Positions 7,240 through 15,302 of a stretch of DNA of 32,587 nucleotides are shown in pieces (position 1 is the stretch's first letter; each line of letters begins with the position of its first letter). A program made the translations under genes and the position numbers. The stretch lies in the NCBI GenBank assembly GCA_019746135.1, contig JAIESI010000172.1:1-32587 (forward strand), given 5' to 3'. The notes under the pieces were generated by a model that was not told the origin of the DNA, searched no databases, and saw only the letters and a program-made list of their open reading frames with translations. Source of the DNA: Xanthobacteraceae bacterium (GTDB lineage Bacteria; Pseudomonadota; Alphaproteobacteria; Rhizobiales; Xanthobacteraceae).

Positions 7240-7259
7240 AGAGCACCAGGAGACGAGTA

Positions 7260-8627
7260 ATGGGCATTTTCGGCGCGCTGAGCACAGCAGTCACCGGCAT
7301 GCGGGCGCAATCGTTCGCGCTTGAGAATGTCTCGGGCAACATCGCGAACTCGCAGACCATCGCCTTCAAGCGTCAGGACACGAGCTTCGTCGATCTCATC
7401 CCCGACGCCATTCCGAACAAGCAGGTTGCCGGCAGCGTGCTGGCGAACTCGCGCTCCACCAACTCGGTGCAGGGCGATGTCCAGAACGCGTCGATCGGCA
7501 CCTACATGGCGATCAACGGCTCCGGTTTCTTCGTGGTCGAGAGGCCGACCGGCTTCAACGGCAACCAGCCGACCTTCGCCGGCGCCGACCTCTACAGCCG
7601 TCGCGGCGACTTCTCCACCGATCAGAACGGCTATCTCGTCAACGGCGCAGGCTATTATCTCAAGGGCATCTCGGTCGATCCGGCGACCGGCAACCTGACC
7701 GGCAGCGTTCCGACGCTGCTGCAGTTCAGCAACAGCTTCCTGCCGGCCAAGCCGTCGACCACGATCCAGTATCAGGCGAACCTGCCGGCCACTCCGCTCA
7801 CGCCCAACCACGACCCGACCGTTCCAGGCTCGGAGCTGCTCGTGCCGAGCCTCGCCAACTATCCCGGCGGCGACCCGACGTTTGCCGGCACCGGCATCGT
7901 CGACGGCGGCGACGTGACCCGGTTTCTTGGCGATTCGATCAGCGGCGGCGCGATCACCGTCTACGACGCGACCGGCACCGCCGTGAACGTCAACCTGCGC
8001 TGGGCCAAGATCGGCAACTCGCCCGACACCTGGAACCTGTTCTACCAGACCGACACGACGCCGACCGCCGGCAGCCCGGCCTGGCAAAATGCCAACACCG
8101 ACTACACCTTCGTCAACGGCCAGATGTCGCCGGCCGTGCCGTCGCTCACGCTCACCGGCGTGACCGTCGATGGCGTCGCGCTGGGCGACCTGGACCTCCA
8201 GCACGGTGCGTCGGGCATTTCGCAATTTGCCGACAGCAATGGCACGGTGAAGGTCAACCAGTTGCAGCAGGACGGCTTCCCGGCGGGCGCGCTCGAGTCG
8301 CTCGCGGTCAACGAGAAGGGCCGCATCGTCGGCACCTATTCCAACGGCCGCTCCATCGATCTCGCCGAGGTGACGCTTGCGAACTTCAACGGCCCCGACA
8401 ACCTGAAGCGGCTCGACGGCGGCGCGTTTGCCGAGACCAGCGGATCCGGCGCGCCCACCTACGGCGCATCCGGCACGATTCTGGGCTCGTCGCTGGAAAG
8501 CTCGAACGCCGACATCGCCGACGAGTTCACCAAGCTGATCGTTACGCAGCAGGCCTATTCGGCCAACACGCGCGTGATCACCACCGCCAACCAGATGGTC
8601 CAGGATCTCCTGAACACGCTGCGATGA
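7260..8627 (+). CDS. flgE: Flagellar hook protein FlgE
   Basis: A 455-residue hook protein. The N-terminal flagellar rod-domain signature (MGIFGALSTAVTGMRAQSFALENVSGNIAN) and the C-terminal coiled segment (SSLESSNADIADEFTKLIVTQQAYSANTRVITTANQMVQDLLNTLR) frame a variable outer domain. The GSGFFVVE segment near residue 88 is the conserved FlgE/F/G core strand. It is exported by the flagellar type III system and polymerises into the hook. ATG 7260 has AGGAGA at six bases. It is the first gene of flgE-flgK-flgL behind a sigma-54 promoter. Confidence 0.95.
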   Translation: MGIFGALSTAVTGMRAQSFALENVSGNIANSQTIAFKRQDTSFVDLIPDAIPNKQVAGSVLANSRSTNSVQGDVQNASIGTYMAINGSGFFVVERPTGFNGNQPTFAGADLYSRRGDFSTDQNGYLVNGAGYYLKGISVDPATGNLTGSVPTLLQFSNSFLPAKPSTTIQYQANLPATPLTPNHDPTVPGSELLVPSLANYPGGDPTFAGTGIVDGGDVTRFLGDSISGGAITVYDATGTAVNVNLRWAKIGNSPDTWNLFYQTDTTPTAGSPAWQNANTDYTFVNGQMSPAVPSLTLTGVTVDGVALGDLDLQHGASGISQFADSNGTVKVNQLQQDGFPAGALESLAVNEKGRIVGTYSNGRSIDLAEVTLANFNGPDNLKRLDGGAFAETSGSGAPTYGASGTILGSSLESSNADIADEFTKLIVTQQAYSANTRVITTANQMVQDLLNTLR

Positions 8628-8674
8628 CGGCGGCGGCATGGTCAGCGACATGAGCAGCGCATGAGCCTGGTGTC

Positions 8675-10516
8675 ATGAGCCTCACACAAGCCCTCAATAC
8701 CGCTACGTCCGGGTTGAAGGTGATGCAATCGGCCATGTCGATTGTCGCCTCCAACGTGGCGAACGCGCAGACGCCGGGCTATGTGCGCAAATCGCTCGAG
8801 GTTACCTCGATCTCGGCCGGCGGCGTCGGCAACAGCGTCCGCGTGGCTGCGGTCCAGCGCGAGTTGGACGAATATCTGCAGAAACAGTTGCGCATGGAGT
8901 CGGCAGGTGGAGGCTATGCCGACCTGCGCGCCAGCTTCTATCAGCGGCTTCAGGCGATCTACGGCGACCCGAGCTCGTCGAGCTCGCTCGAATCCGTGTT
9001 CAGCACCTTCACCAACGCGATCCAGACGCTGGTGACCAGCCCGGATTCGGCCGCCGCGCGCAGCATGGTTCTGAGCAGCGCCCAGGTGCTGGCGCAAACG
9101 CTCAACAGCGTGACGGAGGACGTGCAATCGCTGCGGGCCGACGCCGAAAGCGGCATCGCCGCGGCCGTCGAGACCGCCAACTACGCGATGCAGAAAATCG
9201 TCGAGCTGAACGGCCAGCTTGCGGGCCGGGAGATCACCAACGCCTCGGATGCCGCGCTCGCCGACCAGCGCGACGCCTATGTCGACCAGCTCGCCGAGCT
9301 GATCGACATCCGGGTGGTCAAGGGCGATCAGGGCGAACTGAACATCTTCACCAACTCCGGCGTGCAGCTCGTCGGCGCCGGCGCCTCGCGGCTGCAATTC
9401 AACGCGGCGGGCACCGTCTCCGCCACGTCGCGCTGGGACGCGGATCCGGCACAGAGCACGCTCGGCACGATCAGTCTCGTGTCGCCGAGCGGCGGCAGTA
9501 TCGACCTGATCGCCAACAAGTCGCTGCGCTCCGGCAAGATCGCCGCCTATCTCGAGATGCGCGACAACGTGCTGGTGGAAGCACAGAACCAGCTTGATGG
9601 CCTGGCCGCCGCGATGGCGCAGGCGCTGTCCGATGACACCGTCGCAGGAACGCCGGTCGCGGGCGGCTTCGACGTCGACACCACGGGCTGGCTCAACGGC
9701 GATCGGATCAACCTGACCTACACCGATCCGACCGGTCAGCATCGTGTGACGATCGTTCGCGTCGACGATCCGTCGGTGCTGCCGCTCGCCGATACAGCCA
9801 CGGCCGGGGCGGGCGATCGGGTGATCGGCGTCGACTTCTCCGGCGGAATGGCTTCCGTGGTGGCGCAGCTCAACGCCGCGTTCGGCGGGGCGCTGAATTT
9901 TTCCAACACCGGAAACACGCTGACCGTGCTCGACGACGGCGGCGCCAACACCACCGATGTCGACGCGCTGTCCATGACGCGGACCGCGACCAGTCTTGCC
10001 AACGGCAGGGTCGCGATTCCGATGTTCACCGACGGCGGGCTTGCCTACACCGGCGCGATCGGTGCCGGCGGCTCGCAGTCGGTCGGTTTTGCCGGCCGCA
10101 TCTCGATCAACGCACAACTGTTGGCCGACCCTTCGAAGCTCATACTCTATGACAGTGCGACGCAGACCGGCGATCCGACGCGGGCGAACTTCATCTACAG
10201 CCGGCTGGCGGAAACGGCGCTGACGTTCGATCCGAACACTGGCATGGGCAATTCCACCACGCCCTATTCCGGCACGCTGCCGGCGTTTCTGCAGCAGCTC
10301 TTGAGCCAGCAGGGTCAGGCCGCGTCGAACGCCCAGAGTCTGGCGCAGGGGCAGGACGTCGTGGTCAATGCGCTGAAGCAGCGGTTCAACGAAGCATCGG
10401 GCGTCAACGTCGATGCGGAAATGGCGAACCTGATCGCGCTGCAGACCGCCTACGGCGCCAACGCGCGGGTGCTGACCGCGGTCAAGGAAATGCTCGACAC
10501 GCTGTTGAGGATGTGA
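8675..10516 (+). CDS. flgK: Hook-filament junction protein FlgK (HAP1)
   Basis: A 613-residue FlgK. The N-terminal half has the rod-domain signature (ALNTATSGLKVMQSAMSIVASNVANAQTPGYVRK) and the FlgK-specific DQRDAYVDQLAELIDIRVVKGDQGELNIFTNSG region near residue 200. The C-terminus ends in SGVNVDAEMANLIALQTAYGANARVLTAVKEMLDTLLRM. It joins the hook to the filament together with FlgL. The start at ATG 8675 has no clear Shine-Dalgarno sequence. A nine-codon frame (8638-8664) lies in the 47-bp gap after flgE, so translation may be coupled or leaderless-like. The stop is followed 7 bp later by flgL. Confidence 0.95.
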   Translation: MSLTQALNTATSGLKVMQSAMSIVASNVANAQTPGYVRKSLEVTSISAGGVGNSVRVAAVQRELDEYLQKQLRMESAGGGYADLRASFYQRLQAIYGDPSSSSSLESVFSTFTNAIQTLVTSPDSAAARSMVLSSAQVLAQTLNSVTEDVQSLRADAESGIAAAVETANYAMQKIVELNGQLAGREITNASDAALADQRDAYVDQLAELIDIRVVKGDQGELNIFTNSGVQLVGAGASRLQFNAAGTVSATSRWDADPAQSTLGTISLVSPSGGSIDLIANKSLRSGKIAAYLEMRDNVLVEAQNQLDGLAAAMAQALSDDTVAGTPVAGGFDVDTTGWLNGDRINLTYTDPTGQHRVTIVRVDDPSVLPLADTATAGAGDRVIGVDFSGGMASVVAQLNAAFGGALNFSNTGNTLTVLDDGGANTTDVDALSMTRTATSLANGRVAIPMFTDGGLAYTGAIGAGGSQSVGFAGRISINAQLLADPSKLILYDSATQTGDPTRANFIYSRLAETALTFDPNTGMGNSTTPYSGTLPAFLQQLLSQQGQAASNAQSLAQGQDVVVNALKQRFNEASGVNVDAEMANLIALQTAYGANARVLTAVKEMLDTLLRM

Positions 10517-10523
10517 GGCGGCC

Positions 10524-12023
10524 ATGGCGATTACCGGAATTGGCGGAGCGTCCGCGATCACGCTGCAAACCATCGTCGATATGCGGACGCAGCTCGACGA
10601 CTTGCAGCGCCAGCTCGGCTCCGGCAAGAAGTCGACGAGCTATGCGGGGCTCGGCCTCGACCGCGGCCTCACCATCGGGCTGCGTTCGCAGCTGTCGGCG
10701 ATTTCCGGCTACCAGCAGTCCATCACCCAGGTCGGCGTCCGGCTCGATCTGATGCAGACCCAGCTCGGCCAGTTCGACAAGGTGACGCAGAGCAGCAAGT
10801 CCTCGATCATGCTGTCGCAGTTTGCGCTGAACGGCGCGTCGCAGACGCAGGATCAGCGCAACATCAAGGGCACCCTCGACCAGCTCGTCGGCATGCTCAA
10901 CACCGGCGCCGACGGCCGCTACCTGTTTTCCGGCCGCAGCGTCACCCAGGTTCCGGTCGACACCACCGATCACATTCTCAACGGCGATGGCCTGAAGGCC
11001 GGCCTCAAGCAGCTGATCGACGAACGCCGCCAGGCCGACCTCGGCGCGAACGGCCTTGGGCGGGTGACGGTGGCAAGCTCGGGCGCGACCTCGACCTCGA
11101 TCACCGAGGATGCGGGAATCTACGGCATCAAGCTCGTCGGCGCCTCGAGCAACATGGCCGGCTCGACCGTGACCGGTCCGACCGGCTCGCCGCCGGTGCT
11201 CGACTTCGATCTCGGCGGAGCCAATCCCAATCCCGGCGAGAGCGTCACCTTCAGCTTCAGCCTTCCGGACGGCACCACGCGCGACGTCACGCTCCGCGCC
11301 ACGGCCTCGTCGCCGCCGGCCGCGGGCGAGTTCACCATCGATCCGTCGGTCGCCAACACCGCGGCCAATCTGCAGGCCGCCCTCACGCAGAGCCTGACGA
11401 CGTTCGCCGCAACCGAGCTGACCGCGGCCTCGGCGATCGCCGCCGGCAACGACTTCTTCGACACCGACGCCGCCAATCCGCCGCAGCGCGTCGACGGCCC
11501 GCCGTTCGACACCGCGACCGCGGCGCGCGACGGCACCGCCGCCGACACCGTGCAGTGGTACATGGGCGACAACGCCACCGACGACCCGCGCCAGACCGCG
11601 GTCGCGCGCGCCGATACGTCGCTGACGGTGGCCTATGGCGCGCGCGCCAGCGAGCATGCGCTGCGCATCTCGATCCAGAGCATGGCGATCTTCTCGGCGG
11701 TCACCTTCTCCGGCGGCGATCCCAACGAGCAGGCGCAGTACGCCGCGCTGAAGCAGCGGATCGGCAGTGCGCTGCAGGGCAGCGCGACCGAGCAGAAGCT
11801 CTCCGACATCTCGGGCGAGCTTGCCGGCGCGCAGATCGCGCTCGACAACGCCAAGGAGCGCCACGAGCAGAGCGGCACGACCTTGCAGAACCTTCTGCAA
11901 AGCGTCGAGGGCGCGCCGACCGAGCAGGTCGCGGCGCAGATTCTGGCGATGCAGACGAGCCTGCAGGCGACGCTGCAGACCACCGCGCTGCTGCTGCGGA
12001 CCAACCTGCTGCAGTATCTGTAA
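10524..12023 (+). CDS. flgL: Hook-filament junction protein FlgL (HAP3), long form
   Basis: A 499-residue FlgL, longer than the roughly 300 residues of enterobacterial FlgL. The flagellin-like N-terminal domain (TLQTIVDMRTQLDDLQRQLGSGKKS) and C-terminal helix (VAAQILAMQTSLQATLQTTALLLRTNLLQYL) are clear. The extra length is an Ala/Thr/Pro-rich central part around residues 190-370 (for example DLGGANPNPGESVTFSFSLP), probably a surface-exposed beta domain. GAGG sits just upstream of ATG 10524. It is the last gene of the flgE operon and is closed by the terminator at 12073-12104. Confidence 0.92.
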   Translation: MAITGIGGASAITLQTIVDMRTQLDDLQRQLGSGKKSTSYAGLGLDRGLTIGLRSQLSAISGYQQSITQVGVRLDLMQTQLGQFDKVTQSSKSSIMLSQFALNGASQTQDQRNIKGTLDQLVGMLNTGADGRYLFSGRSVTQVPVDTTDHILNGDGLKAGLKQLIDERRQADLGANGLGRVTVASSGATSTSITEDAGIYGIKLVGASSNMAGSTVTGPTGSPPVLDFDLGGANPNPGESVTFSFSLPDGTTRDVTLRATASSPPAAGEFTIDPSVANTAANLQAALTQSLTTFAATELTAASAIAAGNDFFDTDAANPPQRVDGPPFDTATAARDGTAADTVQWYMGDNATDDPRQTAVARADTSLTVAYGARASEHALRISIQSMAIFSAVTFSGGDPNEQAQYAALKQRIGSALQGSATEQKLSDISGELAGAQIALDNAKERHEQSGTTLQNLLQSVEGAPTEQVAAQILAMQTSLQATLQTTALLLRTNLLQYL

Positions 12024-12072
12024 GCCCGGCCGCTCCGGCGGATGCCCGGCACAGGCGCTGCTTCCGGACATA

Positions 12073-12104
12073 AAGAAACCCCGCGGCAAGCCGCGGGGTT
12101 TCTT
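12073..12104. terminator. Bidirectional terminator between flgL and flaF
   Basis: A perfect 15-bp stem (AAGAAACCCCGCGGC at 12073-12087, its complement at 12090-12104) with a tight loop. It has A-rich and T-rich flanks on the two sides, so it can end both the flgL message (plus) and the flaF message (minus). Confidence 0.9.
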
Positions 12105-12123
12105 GTTGAACGGCCTTGGACGT

Positions 12124-12498
12124 TCAGGCGCGGCCGAGCAGGCCCGCGGCGATCTCGCGATTGATGTTGATCAGCGAGCCGAGCTGTTCCGGCTTGGGAT
12201 TCTGCATCACCGACACGGTGTGGTTCATCACGAAGATGCCGATATTGGCGACGTTCTGGCGCAGGTCGCGCGGCATCGGATTGTTGGCGTCGGTCATATC
12301 GGCCAGGAACACCGACCAGAGCTTGCGATTGTAGAGCAGTGCGTCGTTGAGCCTGGTCTGGACCGGGGCGTCATGGTCCCAGTCGTCATGGACCGATTGC
12401 AGACGGGCGGCGGCTTGCAGCAGCAGCGAGGCCTCGAGCTCACGCGGATTTGAGATTTGCCTTGCCACGCTTTTGTAGGTTTGCGCCGCGCTTCGCAT
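12124..12498 (-). CDS. flaF: Flagellar biosynthesis regulator FlaF
   Basis: A 124-residue FlaF. The family core is obvious: AAQTYKSVARQ, PRELEASLLLQAAARLQ, LNDALLYNRKLWSVFLADM and LRQNVANIGIFVMNHT. In Caulobacter FlaF is needed for flagellin synthesis/secretion and works with FlbT. ATG 12496-12498 was preferred (start MRSAAQTYK); AGAGGAG lies 11 bases upstream, and an in-frame TTG at 12502-12504 is possible. The first 59 bases overlap the end of flbT in a different frame, so the two are translationally linked. Confidence 0.92.
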   Translation of the reverse strand: MRSAAQTYKSVARQISNPRELEASLLLQAAARLQSVHDDWDHDAPVQTRLNDALLYNRKLWSVFLADMTDANNPMPRDLRQNVANIGIFVMNHTVSVMQNPKPEQLGSLININREIAAGLLGRA

Positions 12499-12874
12499 TC
12501 GCAAGGAGCTCCTCTTCGTAGGCGATCAGTTTCTTGGCTTCCTTCAGGGCCTTATAGAGATTGCCTGTTAAGATTTGATTATTGATAACCTCGATGAAAT
12601 GCCACGTGCTGGGCGCGGCCTTGGTGATCTGCTTCACTAACGAAAAGTAAATCTCGTGATGCGCGCGGGGATCGCGCGACGTGTACATCAGCTGCACCGC
12701 CAGATAGATGCGCTTGGCCGGCGTGTCGGCGCGCGGCGCCGTCAGGATGTCCTTCTCGCGCAGGATCGGGCTCGACCCTTCGATCACCAGCCAGGACCGC
12801 TGGTCGCAATTGGTGATGACGGACTCGCCGATCAGGATGCGTTCGTTGGGCTTGAGCTCGACCTTCAGCGCCAT
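12440..12874 (-). CDS. flbT: Flagellin mRNA regulator FlbT
   Basis: A 144-residue FlbT. It begins MALKVELKPNERILIG and contains NCDQRSWLVIEG, DILTAPRADTPAKRIYLAVQLMY and a FIEVINNQILTGNLYKALKEAKKLIAYEEELL helix, all typical of the family. In Caulobacter FlbT binds the leader of flagellin mRNA and promotes its turnover until the hook is finished. AAGGAG stands seven bases before ATG 12874. The Lys/Arg-rich last 20 residues are encoded in the overlap with flaF. Confidence 0.94.
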   Translation of the reverse strand: MALKVELKPNERILIGESVITNCDQRSWLVIEGSSPILREKDILTAPRADTPAKRIYLAVQLMYTSRDPRAHHEIYFSLVKQITKAAPSTWHFIEVINNQILTGNLYKALKEAKKLIAYEEELLANAKRGANLQKRGKANLKSA

Positions 12875-12947
12875 GACGTTACTCCTTGCTGCCGGATCGT
12901 GCCGGGGGCCGGCGCCCCGTCCCGTTGCCGGGCTTTACGAAACGGAA

Positions 12948-12974
12948 ATGGCGCTTGCGGGGAGCAAACGCCAT
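12948..12974 (-). terminator. Possible terminator downstream of flagellin 1
   Basis: ATGGCG-C-TTGC pairs with GCAA-A-CGCCAT across a five-base loop, with one mismatch. On the minus strand it is followed by a weak T-rich run. It lies about 70 bases past the flagellin stop. Confidence 0.35.
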
Positions 12975-13044
12975 CCGAACTGCGTTCTGCGGTTCGCGGC
13001 GGGCTTTATGCGGCGGGCCCGCCAAAGAGCGTCCAAAGCGGCAT

Positions 13045-13872
13045 TTACTGGAACAGGCGCAGCACGGCCTGGCTTGCCTGCGAGGCGAGCGACAGCGCCG
13101 TGGTCGAAAGCTGCTGCCGGGTCTGCAAGGCGAGGAGGTTTGCGCCCTCTTCGTTGGGGTCGGCGAGCGTGAGGCCGTCGGCACCGGTCTGCAGCGTGTT
13201 GATCATCGCCTTGGTGAACTCCTGGCGGATCTGCACGGTCGACAGGTTCGAGCCGAACGCCTGGGCCTGCGAACGCAGCGTCGTCAGCGCGGCGGTCAGC
13301 TCGCCCGAGGCCGCGGCGATGTCGGCCGTGCCGCCCCAGTTGTTGAGCGAGTTGTTGATGGCGAGATCGCCCGTGGCGCTGAAATCGACGGCGGCGATGG
13401 TGACGGTCGAGGTGCCGTTTTCGTTCAGCGTGACGGTGAGGTCGGCGCTGGTGTTGTTGTCGAGCAGGTTGATGCCGTTGAAGCCCGAGTCGGCGGCGAG
13501 CTGGCCGATCTGGCCCAGGATGGCGTCGAACTGCACGGAGAGGCTCTGCCGGACGTTGGTGTCCGAGGTCTGCTGCGCCTGCGAGACCAGCGCCTGCGCG
13601 GACTGCACCAGCTTGGTGATCGAGGTGATGCCGTTGTTGGCGGCCTGGATGGTGTTGAACGCGCTCGACATCGAGTCGAGCAGGTTGCCGAGGTCGCTGG
13701 CGCGGTTCTGCAGGCCCGCCGCGGTGAAGAAGTTGACCGGATTGTCGAGCGCGGTGTTGACCCGCTTGCCGGTGGCAAGCCGGGTCTGGGTCGACGTGAT
13801 CAGGTCCGAGGTCCGCTGCAGCTGGAGCAGGTTGGCCCGGACGCCGGAAGTCAGAACGATATCATTACCCAT
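13045..13872 (-). CDS. Flagellin (copy 1)
   Basis: A 275-residue flagellin consisting mainly of the conserved D0/D1 domains. N-terminal helix: NLLQLQRTSDLITSTQTRLATGKRVN. C-terminal helix: NLLALQTRQQLSTTALSLASQASQAVLRLFQ. The short middle part (about residues 135-180) is rich in Asn, Thr and Ser (LLDNNTSADLTVTLNENG), which offers sites for O-glycosylation. It builds the filament. It is about 87% identical to copy 2, without gaps. A GGGGA ribosome site lies close to ATG 13872. The upstream region has the dyad at 13983-13997; a convincing sigma-54 element was not found. Confidence 0.96.
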   Translation of the reverse strand: MGNDIVLTSGVRANLLQLQRTSDLITSTQTRLATGKRVNTALDNPVNFFTAAGLQNRASDLGNLLDSMSSAFNTIQAANNGITSITKLVQSAQALVSQAQQTSDTNVRQSLSVQFDAILGQIGQLAADSGFNGINLLDNNTSADLTVTLNENGTSTVTIAAVDFSATGDLAINNSLNNWGGTADIAAASGELTAALTTLRSQAQAFGSNLSTVQIRQEFTKAMINTLQTGADGLTLADPNEEGANLLALQTRQQLSTTALSLASQASQAVLRLFQ

Positions 13873-13982
13873 CGTAGTCCCCGTGAGAATCTCCGGCCGG
13901 TCCGTACCCGGCGCAGCGTCGAAAAAAATATTCTGTTAAGGTTGATATTTGGTTAGGGAAATCTTGCCGATCCCTTAACTCG

Positions 13983-13997
13983 CGGCAGAAAATGCCG
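13983..13997. promoter_or_regulatory. Candidate enhancer dyad upstream of flagellin 1
   Basis: CGGCAGAAAATGCCG is a perfect CGGCA-N5-TGCCG dyad with an A-rich centre, 111-125 bp upstream of the flagellin 1 start codon. It has the same form and distance range as the dyad upstream of flgI. Confidence 0.45.
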
Positions 13998-14080
13998 ATG
14001 AATGCTGCAATCGGCAGCGTTAACGCAGCCGGCTGCGGGCGTCCGGAACCGGATGCCTGCGCGGCGCCCGGCGCAACGAA

Positions 14081-14108
14081 AAACGGCGGCACCGGGGTGC
14101 CGCCGTTT
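14081..14108 (-). terminator. Rho-independent terminator of flagellin 2
   Basis: A 12-bp perfect stem (AAACGGCGGCAC / GTGCCGCCGTTT, loop CGGG) 25 bases past the flagellin 2 stop. On the minus strand it runs into a run of five Ts. Confidence 0.85.
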
Positions 14109-14132
14109 GCGCGTTTGGGATTTGTTAGCGGA

Positions 14133-14957
14133 TCAGAACAGCCGCAGCACGGCCTGGCTCGCCTGCGAGGCCAGCGACAGCGCGGTGGTCGAGAGCTGCT
14201 GCCGGGTCTGCAAGGCGAGGAGGTTTGCGCCTTCCTCGTTGGAGTCGGCAAGCGTCAGGCTGTCGGCGCCGGTCTGCAGCGTGTTGATCATCGCCTTGGT
14301 GAACTCCTGGCGGATCTGCACGGTCGACAGGTTCGAGCCGAACGCCTGGGCCTGGGAGCGCAGCGTGGTGAGCGCTGTGGTCAGTTCGGCCGAGGCCGCG
14401 GTGATGTCGGCCACACCGCCCCAGTTGTTGACCGCGTTGTTGATCGCGAGATCGCCGGCGGCGCTGAAGTCGACCGCCGCGACGGTGACGCTCGAGGTCC
14501 CGGTCTCGTTCAGCGTCACGGTCAGGTCCGTGCTCGAGCCGGAGTCGAGCAGGTTGATGCCGTTGAAGCCGGAGTCGGCGGCGAGCTGGTCGATCTGGGT
14601 CAGAATCTCGCCGAACTGGGTGGCGAGGCTGGTGCGGACCGCCGTGTCGGAGGTCTGCTGCGCCTGCGACACCAGCGCCTGAGCCGATTGCACCAGCTTG
14701 GTGATCGAGGTGATGCCGTTGTTGGCGGCCTGAATGGTGTTGAACGCGTTCGACATCGAGTCGAGCAGGTTGCTGAGGTCGCTCGCGCGATTCTGCAGGC
14801 CCTGCGCCGTGAAGAAGTTGATCGGATTGTCGAGCGCGCTGTTGACGCGCTTTCCGGTGGCAAGCTTGGTTTGAGTCGCCGTGATCAGGTCGGAGGTCTT
14901 CTGCAACTGCAAAAGGTTCGACCGAACGCCGGCGGAGAGAACGATATCCGCGCCCAT
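14133..14957 (-). CDS. Flagellin (copy 2)
   Basis: A 274-residue flagellin with the same D0/D1-only layout as copy 1. A gap-free hand alignment gives 36 differences. These are concentrated at the extreme N-terminus and in the middle (about residues 100-190); the last 90 residues differ at only about six places. The centre is again rich in Ser and Thr (LLDSGSSTDLTVTLNETGTSS). It has its own terminator and about 175 bp of upstream DNA before the next copy, so each flagellin probably has its own promoter. AGAAGG is about 10 bases upstream of ATG 14957. Confidence 0.96.
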   Translation of the reverse strand: MGADIVLSAGVRSNLLQLQKTSDLITATQTKLATGKRVNSALDNPINFFTAQGLQNRASDLSNLLDSMSNAFNTIQAANNGITSITKLVQSAQALVSQAQQTSDTAVRTSLATQFGEILTQIDQLAADSGFNGINLLDSGSSTDLTVTLNETGTSSVTVAAVDFSAAGDLAINNAVNNWGGVADITAASAELTTALTTLRSQAQAFGSNLSTVQIRQEFTKAMINTLQTGADSLTLADSNEEGANLLALQTRQQLSTTALSLASQASQAVLRLF

Positions 14958-15182
14958 TTTAGTGTGCCCTTCTGGTCCTTTTCCTCGTCACAAGACGATC
15001 CCCCGCCTTGCGTCGGTAACCTTGTTCTCACGTTAGGAGTAATGCGGTGTAAAAAATCGTGGTTAATCGAAACGGCAAAAAATCATGCTTATCAAAGGGT
15101 TATAAGAAGCTCGGTCAGGTTTTGCTAACCACGAATGAAAACCAGTTGGTCACCATAACTGCCCGGCCTGTCGGTGCTCGGC

Positions 15183-15210
15183 CTCGCGCTGGCGAGTGAA
15201 GCAAGCGGCC
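15183..15210. repeat. Second copy of the dispersed GGCGAGYGAAGC repeat
   Basis: Twenty-six of 28 bases match the reverse complement of 4687-4714. The far arm of the palindrome is lost here (the sequence diverges after AGCGGCC). It lies in the intergenic space past the glycosyltransferase. Confidence 0.75.
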
Positions 15211-15241
15211 GGCCCGGGCACTTTTTGCGCCCGCAAAAGCC

Positions 15242-15276
15242 CAGCAGCGGCCTCGTGTTTCCGAAGGCCGCTGCTG
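15242..15276 (-). terminator. Terminator of the glycosyltransferase gene
   Basis: A 12-bp perfect stem (CAGCAGCGGCCT / AGGCCGCTGCTG) with an 11-base loop, followed on the minus strand by GGGCTTTTG. It begins 27 bases past the stop at 15303. Confidence 0.75.
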
Positions 15277-15302
15277 CGGGTAAGAGGCGGTGAGGGAAGG
15301 GA

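Larger units (their letters stand above)
14958..15302. other. Flagellin 2 upstream region and glycosyltransferase 3' region
   Basis: About 345 bp without a gene. The half nearest flagellin 2 should hold its promoter. A half-site CGGCA followed by an A-run lies at 15073-15082, about 116 bp upstream of the start codon, the same relative place as the full dyad before flagellin 1. TTAACCAC on the minus strand near 15058-15066 is close to a CtrA half-site. The other half carries the dispersed repeat (15183-15210), a CTTTTTGCG/CGCAAAAG hairpin (15221-15238) and the terminator of the glycosyltransferase. Confidence 0.5.

Noticed and set aside
13894..13909. A GG-N10-GC spacing on the minus strand upstream of flagellin 1 as a sigma-54 promoter
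   Set aside because: Apart from the GG and GC pairs the element does not fit (CGGGTAC and CGGCC instead of TGGCACG and TTGCA), and it would leave a leader of about 12 bases.
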